Shown: positions 1-11,446, counted from the stretch's first letter. The stretch: DNA of 64,000 bases from Lumbricus rubellus (GCA_945859605.1 OX243814.1:32057739-32121738), one strand, 5' to 3'. The notes: generated from the letters alone by a model not told the origin. Numbers and translations: made by a program.

Positions 1-141
1 ACTACTCAGAAGCGCTCCCGACAGCAGCGCAGACACTACATGTGAGGTTCACCCGCTCCCACGCGGCGGCTTGAGGTGGATTCGAAAATTCGAACCTCTA
101 ACCCTCCGGCTGCAAGGCAACGAACATAACCACGCCATCAT
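1..141 (-). repeat. tRNA-derived SINE, 3'-truncated by window edge
   Basis: Read on the minus strand this has the same order as the complete SINE at 1802-2049: a tRNA-like head with GTTGCCTTG.AGCCGGA, a B-box-like GGTTCGAA, TTCGAATCCACCTC, and the tail start GGGAGCGCTTCTGAGTAGT. The middle section (CTTGGGCAAGTCCTTCACTC in other copies) is missing, so this is a diverged or internally deleted copy. The rest of its tail lies outside the window. Confidence 0.75.
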
Positions 142-864
142 GTTCTACAATTACGTCTCCTGCAGCAAAGGCAGCTTCGCTTGTCTCGGTATCACATGAC
201 ACGCCATGTGTAGGCTACATTGTGTAGCTCAAATGACCTAAATGTCTTAAATGACCCAGATAACAGACAGAATGACGCTCGTCTCAAATCGGGTCCATTG
301 TCCAGCTGTGCCTTAGATCTATAATTGTGCCCCTCGAAACCCAGAAATACAGGGCAGCACAAAAGGCTTTCTTCGGGTCGGTGGGTATCCCAAGCGCGTC
401 GGTGTTAATGTCAAGAAGGGTCCGCTTGACTATACGATGTGCAACAGGTGTCTCTGATGGCGACTCCTTGAGCAAACACGTCTTCTGACCGCTGCAGTGG
501 CCAGTTGGGGCGAGCGATCAGTGACAGCGCCAAACACCACCTGTCATCCATCGTCCAGGGCCAAAGAACAACGATTATAGGGCCAAAGAGCATCAATGGT
601 CCGCGTTTGTATATATCCTCTCAGCGGTTCCGCGGCTCTTACCCCAAGGTAGCGCAATTTCCTATTACATGTACCTGGGATCTTAATTCCAAGCAACTCA
701 GAAAAGCAATGTTATACGCTCAATAGCTTATGAGTGACGCTTAACTTCACCAAGAACAGAAATCTTTAAAAGGCAGGGATAAAATACTCATAGCTGCAGA
801 AAAGTAAATAGGGCCTACCGGTTGACTCTTGCACACGGGTAGAGCATGCGACCTAACTTAAAGC
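142..864. other. Unannotated single-copy stretch downstream of the last visible prospero exon
   Basis: No repeat, RNA gene or recognisable exon is seen. I looked on the minus strand for the missing C-terminal part of the Prospero domain (a TLREFF-like motif is expected) and did not find it here. Most likely this is intron of the prospero gene. Confidence 0.4.
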
Positions 865-1016
865 CAGTATATGAGAATTAGAGAAAATAACTGGGGTGGG
901 GTTAGCCATTGGGTTATGTGGATTTGGGGTGTGCACTGTGCAGTGAGAACTTTACTAAGAAAACTAAGAAAACTGTGGTTTGAACCCCACATTTCCCCCC
1001 GGGAATTCTCACCCTG
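865..1016 (-). mobile_element. hAT-like MITE, family CAGKGTGAGAATTG, copy 1
   Basis: It begins CAGTATATGAGAATTAG and ends GAATTCTCACCCTG, an imperfect inverted terminal pair. Flanks are CTTAAAGC (857-864) and CTTAAAAC (1017-1024), a 7/8 match consistent with an 8-bp target duplication. The inside has the family's AACTGGGG and TTTGAACCCC blocks. It has no coding capacity. Confidence 0.75.
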
Positions 1017-1657
1017 CTTAAAACAAAACCACCTATCTTAACCGATCAAGTCATACCTGACGACCGTAACTGATGCTACCATTTACACCTTGCACCATCT
1101 CACATGCATAAGCTAACCTTTTGGTAGCCTACTCTCCGTTTTCTCTGGCTCATTTCAACTTTGAACTGCCTCAAAGAAGAGAGAAGACTCTTCTAATAGT
1201 GTGTAGGCCGTTCGCAGACATGCAATAGCAGGGAATGGCACGTTTAATTATAACAGTAATTAGGCAAACTGAGTCCTTTTAGCCATGCTAGTCATGCAAG
1301 TCATACGAGTAACTCGATATGTGGAGCTGGGGTCCTTTTACTCCTTTCCCTCTCTCTGTGTGTTTCTGCCAGTCTCTGCCATAGAGGCTCCTCTACCGAT
1401 GGATCTTTCGCTTATTATTAGAAACCTAAAGTTGTACGCCCACTTGTGTCTCGACTTGACAAAAATAGTCTGTTTAAGCTTATACTTGGAAGCAAATTAG
1501 TCGAAATTACACGCGTGGTCTATAGGCCTGTAGCGTATAATTCGCGATGCACAGAGGACCAAACAGCCAAACAGCTGCACTCGTCAATGAAAGGAACTTA
1601 TATAAACATGTAGCTGCAGCTCGTCCTATATTATAATGCATGTAGTCTATATATAGG

Positions 1658-1697
<40 letters not shown>

Positions 1698-1801
1698 TAT
1701 ACAAATAATTATATATATAGATTTTATGACTCAGTCGCAGAAGTAAACTTTCAAAAATTATGCTCACGTTTTGACCGTGATTGAATTGGGTCACGTATTG
1801 T
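1017..1801. other. Intronic stretch with an AT dinucleotide run
   Basis: Between the MITE and the SINE no exon is recognised. An (AT)n run with an ATATATAATTATAT palindromic surround lies at about 1649-1730. The remainder looks single copy. Confidence 0.4.
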
Positions 1802-2049
1802 GGGGCGCGGTGATGTAGTGGTGACGTCGTTGCCTTGGAGCCGGAAGGTTCGAGGTTCGAATCCACCTCGCCGCGTATGTAAGGACCTTGGGCAAGTCCT
1901 TCACTCACAATTGCTCAGCGCTTCGGCGTGAAACTCTGATGCAGTGTCCGCTCTGCATTCGGGAGCGCCTCTGAGTATAGGATAAAGAGAGCTTGAAGGG
2001 TCGCTATAGCAATTAGTGCACATACAAACAAACATACAAACAAACATAC
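1802..2049 (+). repeat. tRNA-derived SINE, essentially complete
   Basis: The head resembles a tRNA: TGATGTAGTGGTGACG fits a pol III A box and GGTTCGAATCC (1854-1864) is a perfect B box. The body continues with CTTGGGCAAGTCCTTCACTC and CTTCGGCGTGAAACTCTGAT. The tail is GGGAGCGCCTCTGAGTA, then a GCTATAGCAA block and an (ACAAACAT)-type simple repeat. Related copies lie at 1, 40916, 45150, 49574, 54661 and 55695. The tail abuts the exon at 2050-2194 and supplies its splice donor on the opposite strand. Confidence 0.85.
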
Positions 2050-2194
2050 CTCGATCTGGTTGTTTCGGTTGTAATGGAGAACGAGGACTCTGTAGAGTTC
2101 TGAGTCGGTTGTTATGACGAGATCGGTGACGTTCTTCACTCCCTCAGCCAACGCCTGACGAGCGTACTTCTCCATTTGGATATAATAGAATTCC
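2050..2194 (-). CDS. prox1: prospero/Prox exon 3: homeodomain helix 3 into Prospero domain
   Basis: This exon encodes 49 codons beginning with the split arginine of WFSNFR and continuing [14 protein letters not shown], then [18 protein letters not shown]. That is unmistakably the junction of the homeodomain recognition helix and the Prospero domain, which fold as one DNA-binding unit in this family. The acceptor is cttttcttccag before GGAATTC; AG from the previous exon plus the first G restores the R codon. The donor is ATCGAG followed by GTATGT, leaving phase 0. About 60 further residues of the Prospero domain (the VPxxF...TLREFF part) are expected in one or more exons beyond the window start. 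The intronic side of the donor is the antisense of a SINE tail. Compared with what I recall of the families, [19 protein letters not shown] and the HYNRNN motif are closer to Drosophila Prospero than to vertebrate PROX1. Confidence 0.95.
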
Positions 2195-2282
2195 CTGGAA
2201 GAAAAGAGCAAGCCAATTAACCAACGATCAAAGCATGGACTCGAGTCTTTAAAACAGCCCACCAGGAACCAATCAATCAATC

Positions 2283-2605
2283 GATCGATAAAATAATTAG
2301 TCAATCAATTGATTGATTGATCAATCAGTCAATCAGTTAGTCAGTCAATAAATCAGTCAGTCAATCAGTCAATCAATCAGTCAATCAATCAGTCAGACAA
2401 TCAGTCAGTCAATCAATCAGTCAATCAATCAGTCAATCAATCTTTCAGTCAATCAATCAATCAATCAGTCAGTCAATCAATCAGTCAGACAATCAGTCAG
2501 TCAATCAGTCAATCAATCAATCAATCAATCAGTCAGTCAATCAGTCAATCAATGAGTCAGACAATCAATCAGCCAGTCAATCAGTCGTCAGTCAATCTGT
2601 CAGCC
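2283..2605. repeat. (CAATCAGT)n tetranucleotide-type array
   Basis: About 320 bp of interspersed CAAT and CAGT units (caatcaatcagtcagtcaat) with scattered interruptions. It lies about 90 bp upstream of the exon 3 acceptor, on the intron side. Confidence 0.9.
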
Positions 2606-2635
2606 AATCATGTATACAACAGTTTATTTGGTCGT

Positions 2636-2715
2636 GCTGGAGTTTAGAAGCGCCCCTGAGTAGTTCCCTTCACGAAGGCGCTATATGAATTCTCGCAATG
2701 AATAGATGAATAAAA
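2636..2715 (+). repeat. Solo retroposon tail
   Basis: A short fragment with GCGCCCCTGAGTAGTTCCC, then GAAGGCGCTATATGAATTC and an AATGAATAGATGAATA tail. It matches the shared 3' end of the SINEs and LINE-like elements here, without a head. Confidence 0.7.
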
Positions 2716-3029
2716 GAATGTATATATTTAGTTCATTTGGATCTATTCATTATACAGACATGTATTGGGCGAGTTGGGACCACGGGTGGACTACTATACG
2801 GGCACAAACATTGCTGGCAGGGTTACTGGCTTTCTATATTCAATCTATACATGTATACTTAATTAATTATTAGGCCTAATCCAAATGAAAGGCTGATCTC
2901 CCACACAACACAACTGCCTCATTTCTCTCACTAATTCGTGCAATTCCTTAGAACAGAAAACAGGCACAGTTGTTCCTACTTACTCACCTGCCATTATATA
3001 CAGCAATGGTGGCTGCGGGGCGGGCAATT

Positions 3030-3482
3030 GCAGTGTCTTCCTCCCCTTCTCCTTCTGTTCCCCTCCTTTCCCTCCTCTTTCTCCTGCTACTCTTCCTTCT
3101 CATTCTCCTTCTCCTCCTCATTCTCCTTCTCCTTCTCCTCTTTCTCCTCCTCATTCTCCTCTTCCTCCTCCTCCTCCTCATTCTCCTCCTCCTCCCGTTC
3201 CTCCTCCTATTCCTTCTCCTCTTCCTCCTCCTCATTCTCCTTCTCCACTTCCTCCTCCTCATTCTCCTCCTCTCCTTCTTCTCTTCCTCCTCCTCCTCAT
3301 TCTCCTTCTCTTCCTCCTCCTTTTTCTCCTCCTCATTCTCCTTCTCCTCTCCCTCCTCCTCACTCTCCTCATCTCCTGTATTCCTTCTTCTCTTCCTCCT
3401 TCTCATTCTCCTCTTATTTTCCCTCCTCATTCTCCTCCTCCCAATTCTCCTTCTCCTCTTTTTCCTCCTCCTCCTCATCGTC
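3030..3482. repeat. Polypyrimidine (TCCTCC/TTCTCC)n tract
   Basis: About 450 bp of nearly pure C+T on the plus strand, so purine on the strand in the sense of the prospero transcript. Long open frames across it encode only Ser/Leu/Pro or Arg/Glu runs and are artefacts of the repeat. Confidence 0.95.
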
Positions 3483-3597
3483 ACCGTCACTTGAAAAGGA
3501 GTTCAACATGCAATTATAAATCCGCAGAGGGCAAAGGTCGTCAAGGGCAGCGTTGGACAATCGGTGTGGCCAGTGTGTCCGACGGATAGACATCAGA

Positions 3598-3672
3598 AAG
3601 AGAGAGATAGAGAAAGGCAGACAGAGCGACAGCAAGACGGACAGGAAGGGACAGACAGACAGACAGAGCGAC
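3598..3672. repeat. Short GACA/GAGA-rich stretch
   Basis: An impure purine-rich run of the AGACAGA type between the two large purine/pyrimidine blocks. Confidence 0.6.
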
Positions 3673-4013
3673 AAAGAGCCCGTGTCAAGGTATAGTTGAT
3701 AGTTATTGTGAAAATGATAGGTCCGTCCGTTCGTGCGTCCAGTGCACTATAAAGGTGTACGTTATACATGGCTGACGGGCGTCGGACACACAAGTGTCTG
3801 TCTCATCTTCATCTTTGTCTTCTGCCATCCATTGTGTTCGCAGTCTCCGCATCTGCTGCCACATCATCAGCTGGGGGAGAGGGTACAGAAGAAGAAGAAG
3901 ACCAAGACCATGACCAAAGACCATAAGACCATAGTCGTCTCATGACAGCAGGTTAAGTAGTGAGCCCCGATTTCTTTTGTCCACTGCATGCCCATCATGT
4001 ATCGGGTCATGCA

Positions 4014-4232
4014 CAGGAGGAGGAGGAAGAGAAGGAGGAGGAGAATGAGAAGAAGGAGAAAGAGGAGGAGGAGGAGGAGGAGGAGGAGAAAGAGGAGGAG
4101 GAGTAGAAGGAGGAGAAAGAGGAGGAGGAGGAGGAGAAGGAAAAAAAAGGAGGAGGAGGAGGAGAAAGAGGAGGAGAAAGAGAAGGAGAAGAAGAAGGAG
4201 AGGGAGAAGGAGCCTCAGGAAAGAGAAGGAGG
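4014..4232. repeat. Polypurine (GGA)n tract
   Basis: About 220 bp of G+A with GGAGGAGGA and GAGAAAGAGG units. It is the complement in composition of the 3030-3482 pyrimidine block about 530 bp away, so the two could pair in a transcript or in single strands. Confidence 0.95.
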
Positions 4233-4683
4233 AGGGAGATCGATATACCTGTGGCAGTAACGGGGTTCCGGGGGCTGACTGGTAATTATGGGCTGTCTCT
4301 TTCTTCCCTTCAGATATACCAGCAGGCTGTTGCCATGCACCATAGACCTGCTGCAATATATACGCTCATCTCTTGGGACATCCTTCCTGCATCCCTTCGC
4401 TAATGACACCCGGAGGCTGATTCGATGCTGGTGCATATATAGAACACAATGGTGGCACCCTCACCTGCATGCAGTATTATTTGATGCCTTCTATTGTAAT
4501 TCGACGGTAACTATTACCGGACGGTAAACGTTACCGGAGAAAGATGACCGTCACTGGAAGGTAACCGCGGTTAATGGGAAGAGATGTCCCAAGAGGAAAA
4601 GATGGCTGCATGATGCAAAATGGAAATATATCCTATAAAACAAAGCTCTCTATTGCTTAAACGAGGAACATGCATGCGCGTGC

Positions 4684-4721
4684 CCACACACACACGCACA
4701 CACACGAGCGTGCACACACAT

Positions 4722-4757
<36 letters not shown>

Positions 4758-4792
4758 CACACACACACAAGCACACGTGCACACAGACACGT
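4684..4792. repeat. (CA)n microsatellite
   Basis: CACACA with a few ACG interruptions, about 110 bp. Confidence 0.95.
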
Positions 4793-5790
4793 TCGTCGTT
4801 AAAGTGTCAAAAACCCAGTAAAGGTCTTATGCAATCCAGTCTATACACTAACGTCCGTAAATCGCAATTTCCCTCTTTTCATCTTGGAAACCATAAAGTT
4901 CTAAACGGAGTGCAAGCCGTCCATAGCATAGAAGATGCGCATCATATATCGGTTGCTGCTGCTGCTGCTGAGGGCAAACAGCATCACAAGGCGCTGGACT
5001 GACAACCTTTGCAGTCGCCCCAAGTGCAATAACACAGCAGCGACCAACAAAAGCTCAGTCGATGTAATACACGCCGCCATCCGACCATTCGTATAGCGCA
5101 TTTTAAGAACAGATCCCTTCAATGGTGCAATATACCCGAACTATACATTATACGATCTCCATTACAAAGAGTAAGTTTGACGCTCATACATGCATGGAGC
5201 AGATAATCATAAGGCCGCGGCGTTCCCTGGTGACAAATACGTTGAAACTTGCTGCAGCAGAGTGATATTAGTATCGCTTTAACTCAGCACCATAGACTAT
5301 GCAACAATGAGGACACGAGTTGGGACTAAATCTCAGAAAATCAATCACCAACCCTGCATGCATGGAGAACTACATTAATCATTTCTATATAATATGCTGC
5401 TGCAGGGTTCGTACATAATATACAAACTGATTTATGACGTGCACGAAAATCGCTTTTCTCCTCAAATTTCGCCGATATTGAATAGACGCGCATTGTCCGA
5501 GCGCTACATAAATTCTGTCGTTAAGCGAGAGCGTGTAACAAGAGATGGGGCGCCGACAGTCTAATACGTCGATCCACTGAACCGTGACGGAGCGAAGGAA
5601 AACAAGCGGAGCGTGGAAGCCAATTAAAAGTTACAATGAAGTGTGCCAGCGTTGACCGGAAGCGCTGCTTAACCGCGTCTACGGAGATCGTGAATTCGGC
5701 GACGCTAATGGCTATGCTAATGATTGCACTGTTGTGTCAATGGGTCTCCACCACACGGACGTAAATGATTGTCTAACCTGTACCTGGGAG

Positions 5791-6244
<454 letters not shown>

Positions 6245-6479
6245 TGCATGAATAGAGAGGAGATCGTGGGCGATCATATCATGACGAGATAGATAGACAG
6301 CCGGGTATTATACACACCAATCCATTTGCATCGTTCACCGTCTCTTCTTCTCCATACACGGCTACACACTGATGTTGCGACATCGCACTAATGAGATAAA
6401 AGCCCATAACCCCAACTCTTTCCTGGACCTTTTGTGTAGCGATGTGATCAACAGTTGATTGTTTCTCCGTCAATTCTTT

Positions 6480-6960
6480 CTCTGATCAATGTCTAATGCA
6501 ATTCTGATTTGCGAGACAATGTGACATCGTCGAGACGGCTAAAAGCTCACGCACAAAGAGCAAGGCCCCCGGCGGAGGTAGCGGAGGCCGCGGCGCGTTT
6601 GCCGTGTAAACAGCTCGTGAAAGAAATCGGAATCGCCGCATAGAAATCGTTGCCACCGTGCTCGTATTATCCCGCCGCGTCATTAGCAATCGAGGCCGAA
6701 ATCGAAGAAACGAAATGGAGAATTTAATAGGAACTAAAATCGCCGATAATAGGCCGCCGCCGCGCTCCGTCCGTCAAAGGCAATTGACGAGATCTGTCAA
6801 GACGGACAGGTATATGCAAATATAGCTATTTGTTGCCCAGGTAGCATTAGCGGCTGACGGAACACAACGGCGTGTGTGCGGGCAATTGAATTCATGTGCT
6901 AAGTGTGGCGATGTCATGCATCCGTGTGTATAGGCTATACAATACGGAAGCAACACCGCG
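6480..6960. promoter_or_regulatory. Candidate conserved intronic element (weak)
   Basis: A non-repetitive island inside the repeat-dense intron, with many CG dinucleotides and short AT-rich motifs such as GGAGAATTTAATAGG, AATCGCCGATAAT and CAATTGAATTC. Nothing proves function. It is listed because it stands out from its surroundings; cross-species conservation would be the test. Confidence 0.2.
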
Positions 6961-7391
6961 GGCGCGACCTTTTTTCACATGCATGTTCTTACCTGTGTGT
7001 GTATATAGTTTTTGCGTGACATCTCCGAGCGGGTGGTCCGTTTTAGTATACCCGGATATTTGACATTGTTTTTACCCCTCTGTGTTCTAAGGGTATAGAA
7101 GCTGCATGCGGCGTGTGGCCATTCAGGTCAAAGCGAGACTCTGTGTGTACAAGCGACCTGCGTCTATATGAATGAGAAGAGGGCTGATTGTGTACAAGTT
7201 TCGCCGGTGTGTACGTAGACATTGTTTAAGCACCAAAGAATATACTTCAATTGTTTTCGCAGATAATGTCACGAATGCATACATGTAGTCACGCCACGCT
7301 GCAGAGTTCTCTGTCTCTGCATCTAATAAAATGCATTTGTTTCATCCCTTATTTACCCTGTTTCTCTGCCTGTCTGTCTCTGTCTTTCCTT

Positions 7392-7393
<2 letters not shown>

Positions 7394-7479
<86 letters not shown>

Positions 7480-7512
7480 GTCTCTGTCTTTCCTTTCCCC
7501 CTCTCTCTCCGT
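7394..7512. repeat. (TC)n microsatellite
   Basis: About 75 bp of pure TC followed by TCTCTGTCTC and CCCTCTCTC units. Confidence 0.95.
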
Positions 7513-7794
7513 CTCATCAATGTAGAAAAATTATCTAGGTTTAATTAATAAAAAAGTGCGGTTATGTCCGCGTCTGAATGTTTGTCTTTCTGTCCTATAC
7601 ACTCATAGTTGTCTCAAAGAAGAAATGCTTTTGAGTCTATTATACCGCGGTGCTCGAACAAAGTCCGTCTCTATATATAGATATGTGACTTCAACATAAA
7701 CATTAAAGAAAACATTTTTCGTTGTCAGGTGTAACTTATAAACGTTTAAATAAAATGGTGATAATACTTCGTTCCGCATCTGCAGCTTAAATTC

Positions 7795-7858
7795 ATTCAT
7801 TTATTCATTCCGAGTATTTATATAGCGCCTCTTCAAAAAATCTACTCAGAGGCGCTCT
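7795..7858 (-). repeat. Solo retroposon tail
   Basis: On the minus strand: AGAGCGCCTCTGAGTAGATT, then GAGGCGCTATATAAATA and a GAATGAATAAATGAATGAAT tail, the same 3' module as the SINEs and LINE ends in this window. Confidence 0.75.
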
Positions 7859-8217
7859 CTGCGCTACCTCTATAGCCGAAGTGATGTTAAGTGTCATAAC
7901 AACAAGAAAATTTCATCAATTAGCAAAATAAGTCACGGTGAGACAGAAACAGTCATCAGTGGCAATCCCTCGCAAACACGTACAAGTATTATAACTGTCG
8001 TTGCTTTCCGCATAAACATAAATGAACTGCTGAAGTTAAGTGAACTTATGATGATTATAAACGTATAATTAATTACAGAAGTAATTAAATAAGACTTCTG
8101 AACAATGGCCGCCGCTTCCGACGAGGATTCTCGAGGAGCCACCCCACCCCACCCCCACCCACCCAAGCATTCACGCAAGCGAATCAATCGAAGCAATTGT
8201 CTGTAAGTTTGTTCTCA

Positions 8218-8350
8218 GCTTCAGCAGCAGCAGCAGCAGCAGCAGCAGCATCATCAGCATCAGCAGCCGTCTCCAGCTCAAAGGCGATATCGTCCATTGA
8301 ATTGGACGTGCAGTGGCATCTAAGAGCATCCAGCACCAGCAGCAGCAGCC
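8218..8350. repeat. CAG-rich trinucleotide stretch
   Basis: An uninterrupted (CAG) run at about 8222-8250, then impure CATCAG and CAGCAGCAGC units to 8350. A frame through it gives poly-Ala/Ser only. Confidence 0.8.
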
Positions 8351-8577
8351 GTGGTGGTTGCGGTGGTCAGTCATGCGAACCCAAAATGGCCGCCACCGTC
8401 ATCAATAACAGGAAAGATCCTCAAAGAGAGAGGGAGACGACGACGACGATGATGATGACGACGACGACGATGATGATAATATAGTCTGTAGCCTATACAG
8501 TATATACTCTGAGCGATATGCACTCGAGACTCAAGAGTCGCTGAACGACTGACAAAGTACGTCATCGCATTTCACGT

Positions 8578-8675
8578 CGCCACAAGTGCCAAGGCGCACA
8601 AGAGCCAAGGCGCACAAGAGCCAAGGCGCACAAGAGCCAAGGCGCACGAGTGCCAAGGCGCACAAGTGCCAAGTC
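8578..8675. repeat. 17-bp tandem repeat, about 5-6 units
   Basis: The unit is close to GCCAAGGCGCACAAGAG; the first and last units are diverged (AAGTGCCAAG). It is an unusually GC-rich minisatellite for this intron. Confidence 0.85.
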
Positions 8676-8929
8676 TTCTGTTTACCGAAGACAATGGTTC
8701 TTCCCGCCATCGCCACCGTCGCCATCTCCCCCCCCCCACCCCCACACCCCCACCCCACCCGACTGTTATTAATAATTCTCAGATTATGGAAAATGCCAAA
8801 GTCGCTGGATAATTGCTTCGGACCCCGGGTGCAGTGTGTGCCCCGCAGCAGCGACCGACGAATGATGGCTGGGCAAGCATCTTAATGACATAAGAGTCCT
8901 ACGCTCGGACGGACGGACCCATCGTGCTC

Positions 8930-8998
8930 CTATACGGACGGACGGATGGACGGATGGGTGGATGGATGGGTGGATGGGTGGTTGGATGGGGCGGGGTG
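8930..8998. repeat. GGAC/GGAT tetranucleotide array
   Basis: Runs of GGACGGACGGATGG and GGATGGGTGG, about 70 bp. Confidence 0.85.
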
Positions 8999-9221
8999 GG
9001 TCCGACGGCGGCTCCACAACCTATAGAGATAGCACTGCACTCGTAAGGAGAGACTTCTGTGTACAGTGCGATCGACTTCAGAAGAGACGCAAAAGCTCGC
9101 CAACGAAGAAACAATTAGCGAAAGCAGGCTTCCAACCGCACCCAAGTGCCATCTTATCTTTAGACGCGTGTATACGCACGCGTGTGTGTATACACGTGCG
9201 CCTTCACAGCCGACCATCTAT

Positions 9222-9302
9222 ACCACCAGCACCATCACCATCTCCACCACCACCACCACCACCCCCACCACCACCTCCACCACCACCACCACCACCACTG
9301 CC
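9222..9302. repeat. (CCA)n trinucleotide array
   Basis: CCACCACCACC with CCCCCACC and TCC interruptions, about 80 bp. Confidence 0.9.
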
Positions 9303-9565
9303 ACTACGCTTTCCATGCGAAATTGCTTACCTAATATTGACTCAGAAGTGAGTTAATGCCGACAATTCGATGACGGAAAGATAAACGACTTGCAGCGAGT
9401 TTGTAATAAAGCCGGGCAAGCAGCGTTGCAGCAGGACAGAGACACACACAGACAGGCAGAGAGACACATAGAGAGCGGGTAGAGGGACCGGGCGATGGCT
9501 GAAGCATGCAGCGATGGGGTGAGCCGTATATCCAGTCAAGACGGACATCGATGGAGTTATTAGCG

Positions 9566-9862
9566 GAGAGGATGAGGAGAATGAGGAGGCAGAGGAGGAG
9601 GCAGAGGAGGAGGCAGAGGAGGAGGCAGAGGAGAAGGAGGCAGAGGAGGAGGAGAAGGAGGCAGAGAAAGAGAAGTAGGCAGAGAAGGAGGAGGAGAAAG
9701 AGGAGGAGGCAGTGGGGGGAGGAGGAGGAGAAGACAGAGGAGGAGGAATAGGAGGAGACAGAGGAGGAAGAGAAGGAGGAGGACGAGGAGGAGGAGGCAG
9801 AGGAGGAGGCAGAGGATGAGGATGAGAAGGAGGCAGAGGAGGACATGGATCGGGTGGAAGAG
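9566..9862. repeat. Polypurine array with GGAGGAGGCAGA units
   Basis: About 300 bp. The regular 12-bp GGAGGAGGCAGA periodicity at 9585-9660 decays into general GGA/GAA repeats. Confidence 0.9.
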
Positions 9863-10299
9863 GAACAATAACCGGTTGGAAACGATGGACAATCGGTCAG
9901 TGGGTCGCTACAAAGAGACTCGTCGTCTCTCGTCCTCATCTCTCGTCCGTCTCGCTATAGAAAGACGATATTAAGAACTCGGCGCAATATATATGATGAC
10001 GACGACGATGGCGACGATGATGATGGTGCATAATGAAACATTCATAATGGCGACTGCGAAAGATATTGCAGCCGACCCCAGTAGAGGTCAGAAATGGAAC
10101 ACGAGTGCGGCGGAACAAAGCAGGGTCCGGCAAATATCCGTGACACATTTAACCCCGCATCCCTGATGCTGCTGCAGTACCAGCGGCAGTATATACCATT
10201 CCGATCAGTGGATGTTGAGGCTGCGGAGGGGAGAGCACAGTCGAAGGGGAGGATGATGACAAGAAGGAGGAAAGGGATGATGAAAAGGATGGCGGTAGG

Positions 10300-10350
10300 A
10301 GGATGAAAATGAGGAAGAGGAGGAGGAGCACAAGGAGGAGGAGGATGATG
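10300..10350. repeat. Short GGA-rich purine tract
   Basis: GAGGAAGAGGAGGAGGAGCA and flanks, purine with a few T/C interruptions. Confidence 0.7.
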
Positions 10351-10446
10351 GGGAGGATGTATTCCGAATCTCGTTTAGTGAATAAAGACTGCACTTCCGA
10401 CGAACAAGCGAAGATCGGAAACGTAATTAGATGATGATGGGGGGTC

Positions 10447-10640
10447 CGAGAGAGACAGACAGAGGCAGACAGACAGATACAGACAGAGGCAGACAGACAG
10501 AGGCAGACAGAGGCAGACAGAGGCACATAGAAAGTGGCATACATACATACATGGAAACAGCGATCATCGGAGACACAGACATAGATGAAGAAAAAATAGC
10601 AAAGAGGCACACAGACACACGGACACAGACTCACAGAGCG
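10447..10640. repeat. GACA/GGCAGACA array
   Basis: AGAGACAGACAGAGGCAGAC units, becoming impure after about 10530. Confidence 0.85.
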
Positions 10641-11367
10641 ACACAGGCACACAGGGAGCAACAGGCACGATGACCGAACGAGTGCCCGACACGAAATGTC
10701 ATGTACAGATCAGAAGACGTATACAGAAAGGCAGATGTAGAGCGGGGGGATGGGAGAAAGCTGCAGCTGGTCGCTCCCGCCTTCTACACGGGAAATGAGA
10801 TAATAAATGATCCCTCTTTAGCAGTGTGCCATCACAAAATCATCCCTCTGTTCCCTCCAACTCCCTTTTCTCGTCCTCCTTCTCGCCCTCCTCCTTCTGC
10901 CTCCTCTTCTCCTGCGCATGCCCCTACAGGCCTACACCTATACTCCCTTCAGTATAGTCGCACCAGTTTTTATTGACGCGAGCAATTTGCCCGACACTAT
11001 GTAGCATCGACATATGATTTTCGGCTGCATGCTGCATGCACTGCAGTGAGGAATTTTAGGAAAATTGACTCAACCTCCTCTCCTCTAATCACTTTCATAT
11101 AACGACGACGACGACGATGATGACGACGACAACTCAAGTGCCCTCTGATTCTAATCAATAAAAAATCTCATACACTCCAGATAAATGCCTGTCCTTCATC
11201 GGACCAATGCAGGCTCTCTCTTTTTAATTATGCTCCTTCTTCGTTTCGATGCACTTATGGCCACTTCTGAGTTAAGCTTATAGTTCGTAATTTGCATTTG
11301 TAATATATAACGACACGTCCTAGCTTCTGTTAGGCTTCAAAAGCCTTACTGCTATACTACTATATAC

Positions 11368-11392
11368 AACATCAACAACAACAACAACAACA

Positions 11393-11423
<31 letters not shown>

Positions 11424-11446
11424 CAACAACAAACTGCTGCTGCTAC
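11368..11446. repeat. CAA/CAG trinucleotide array
   Basis: CAACAACAA, then about ten CAG units, CAA units again and a short inverted CTGCTGCTG, which could pair with the CAG run. Confidence 0.9.

Noticed and set aside
1802..1880. Functional tRNA gene (perfect B box)
   Set aside because: The cloverleaf is degenerate and the same head is followed by the same SINE body and tail at several places.
2938..3519. Ser/Leu- and Arg/Glu-rich reading frames of 170-190 codons
   Set aside because: Products of the polypyrimidine/polypurine tract; no conserved domain or splice context. The same holds for frames at 9331-9939, 13414-14136, 15021-15245 and 53445-54386.
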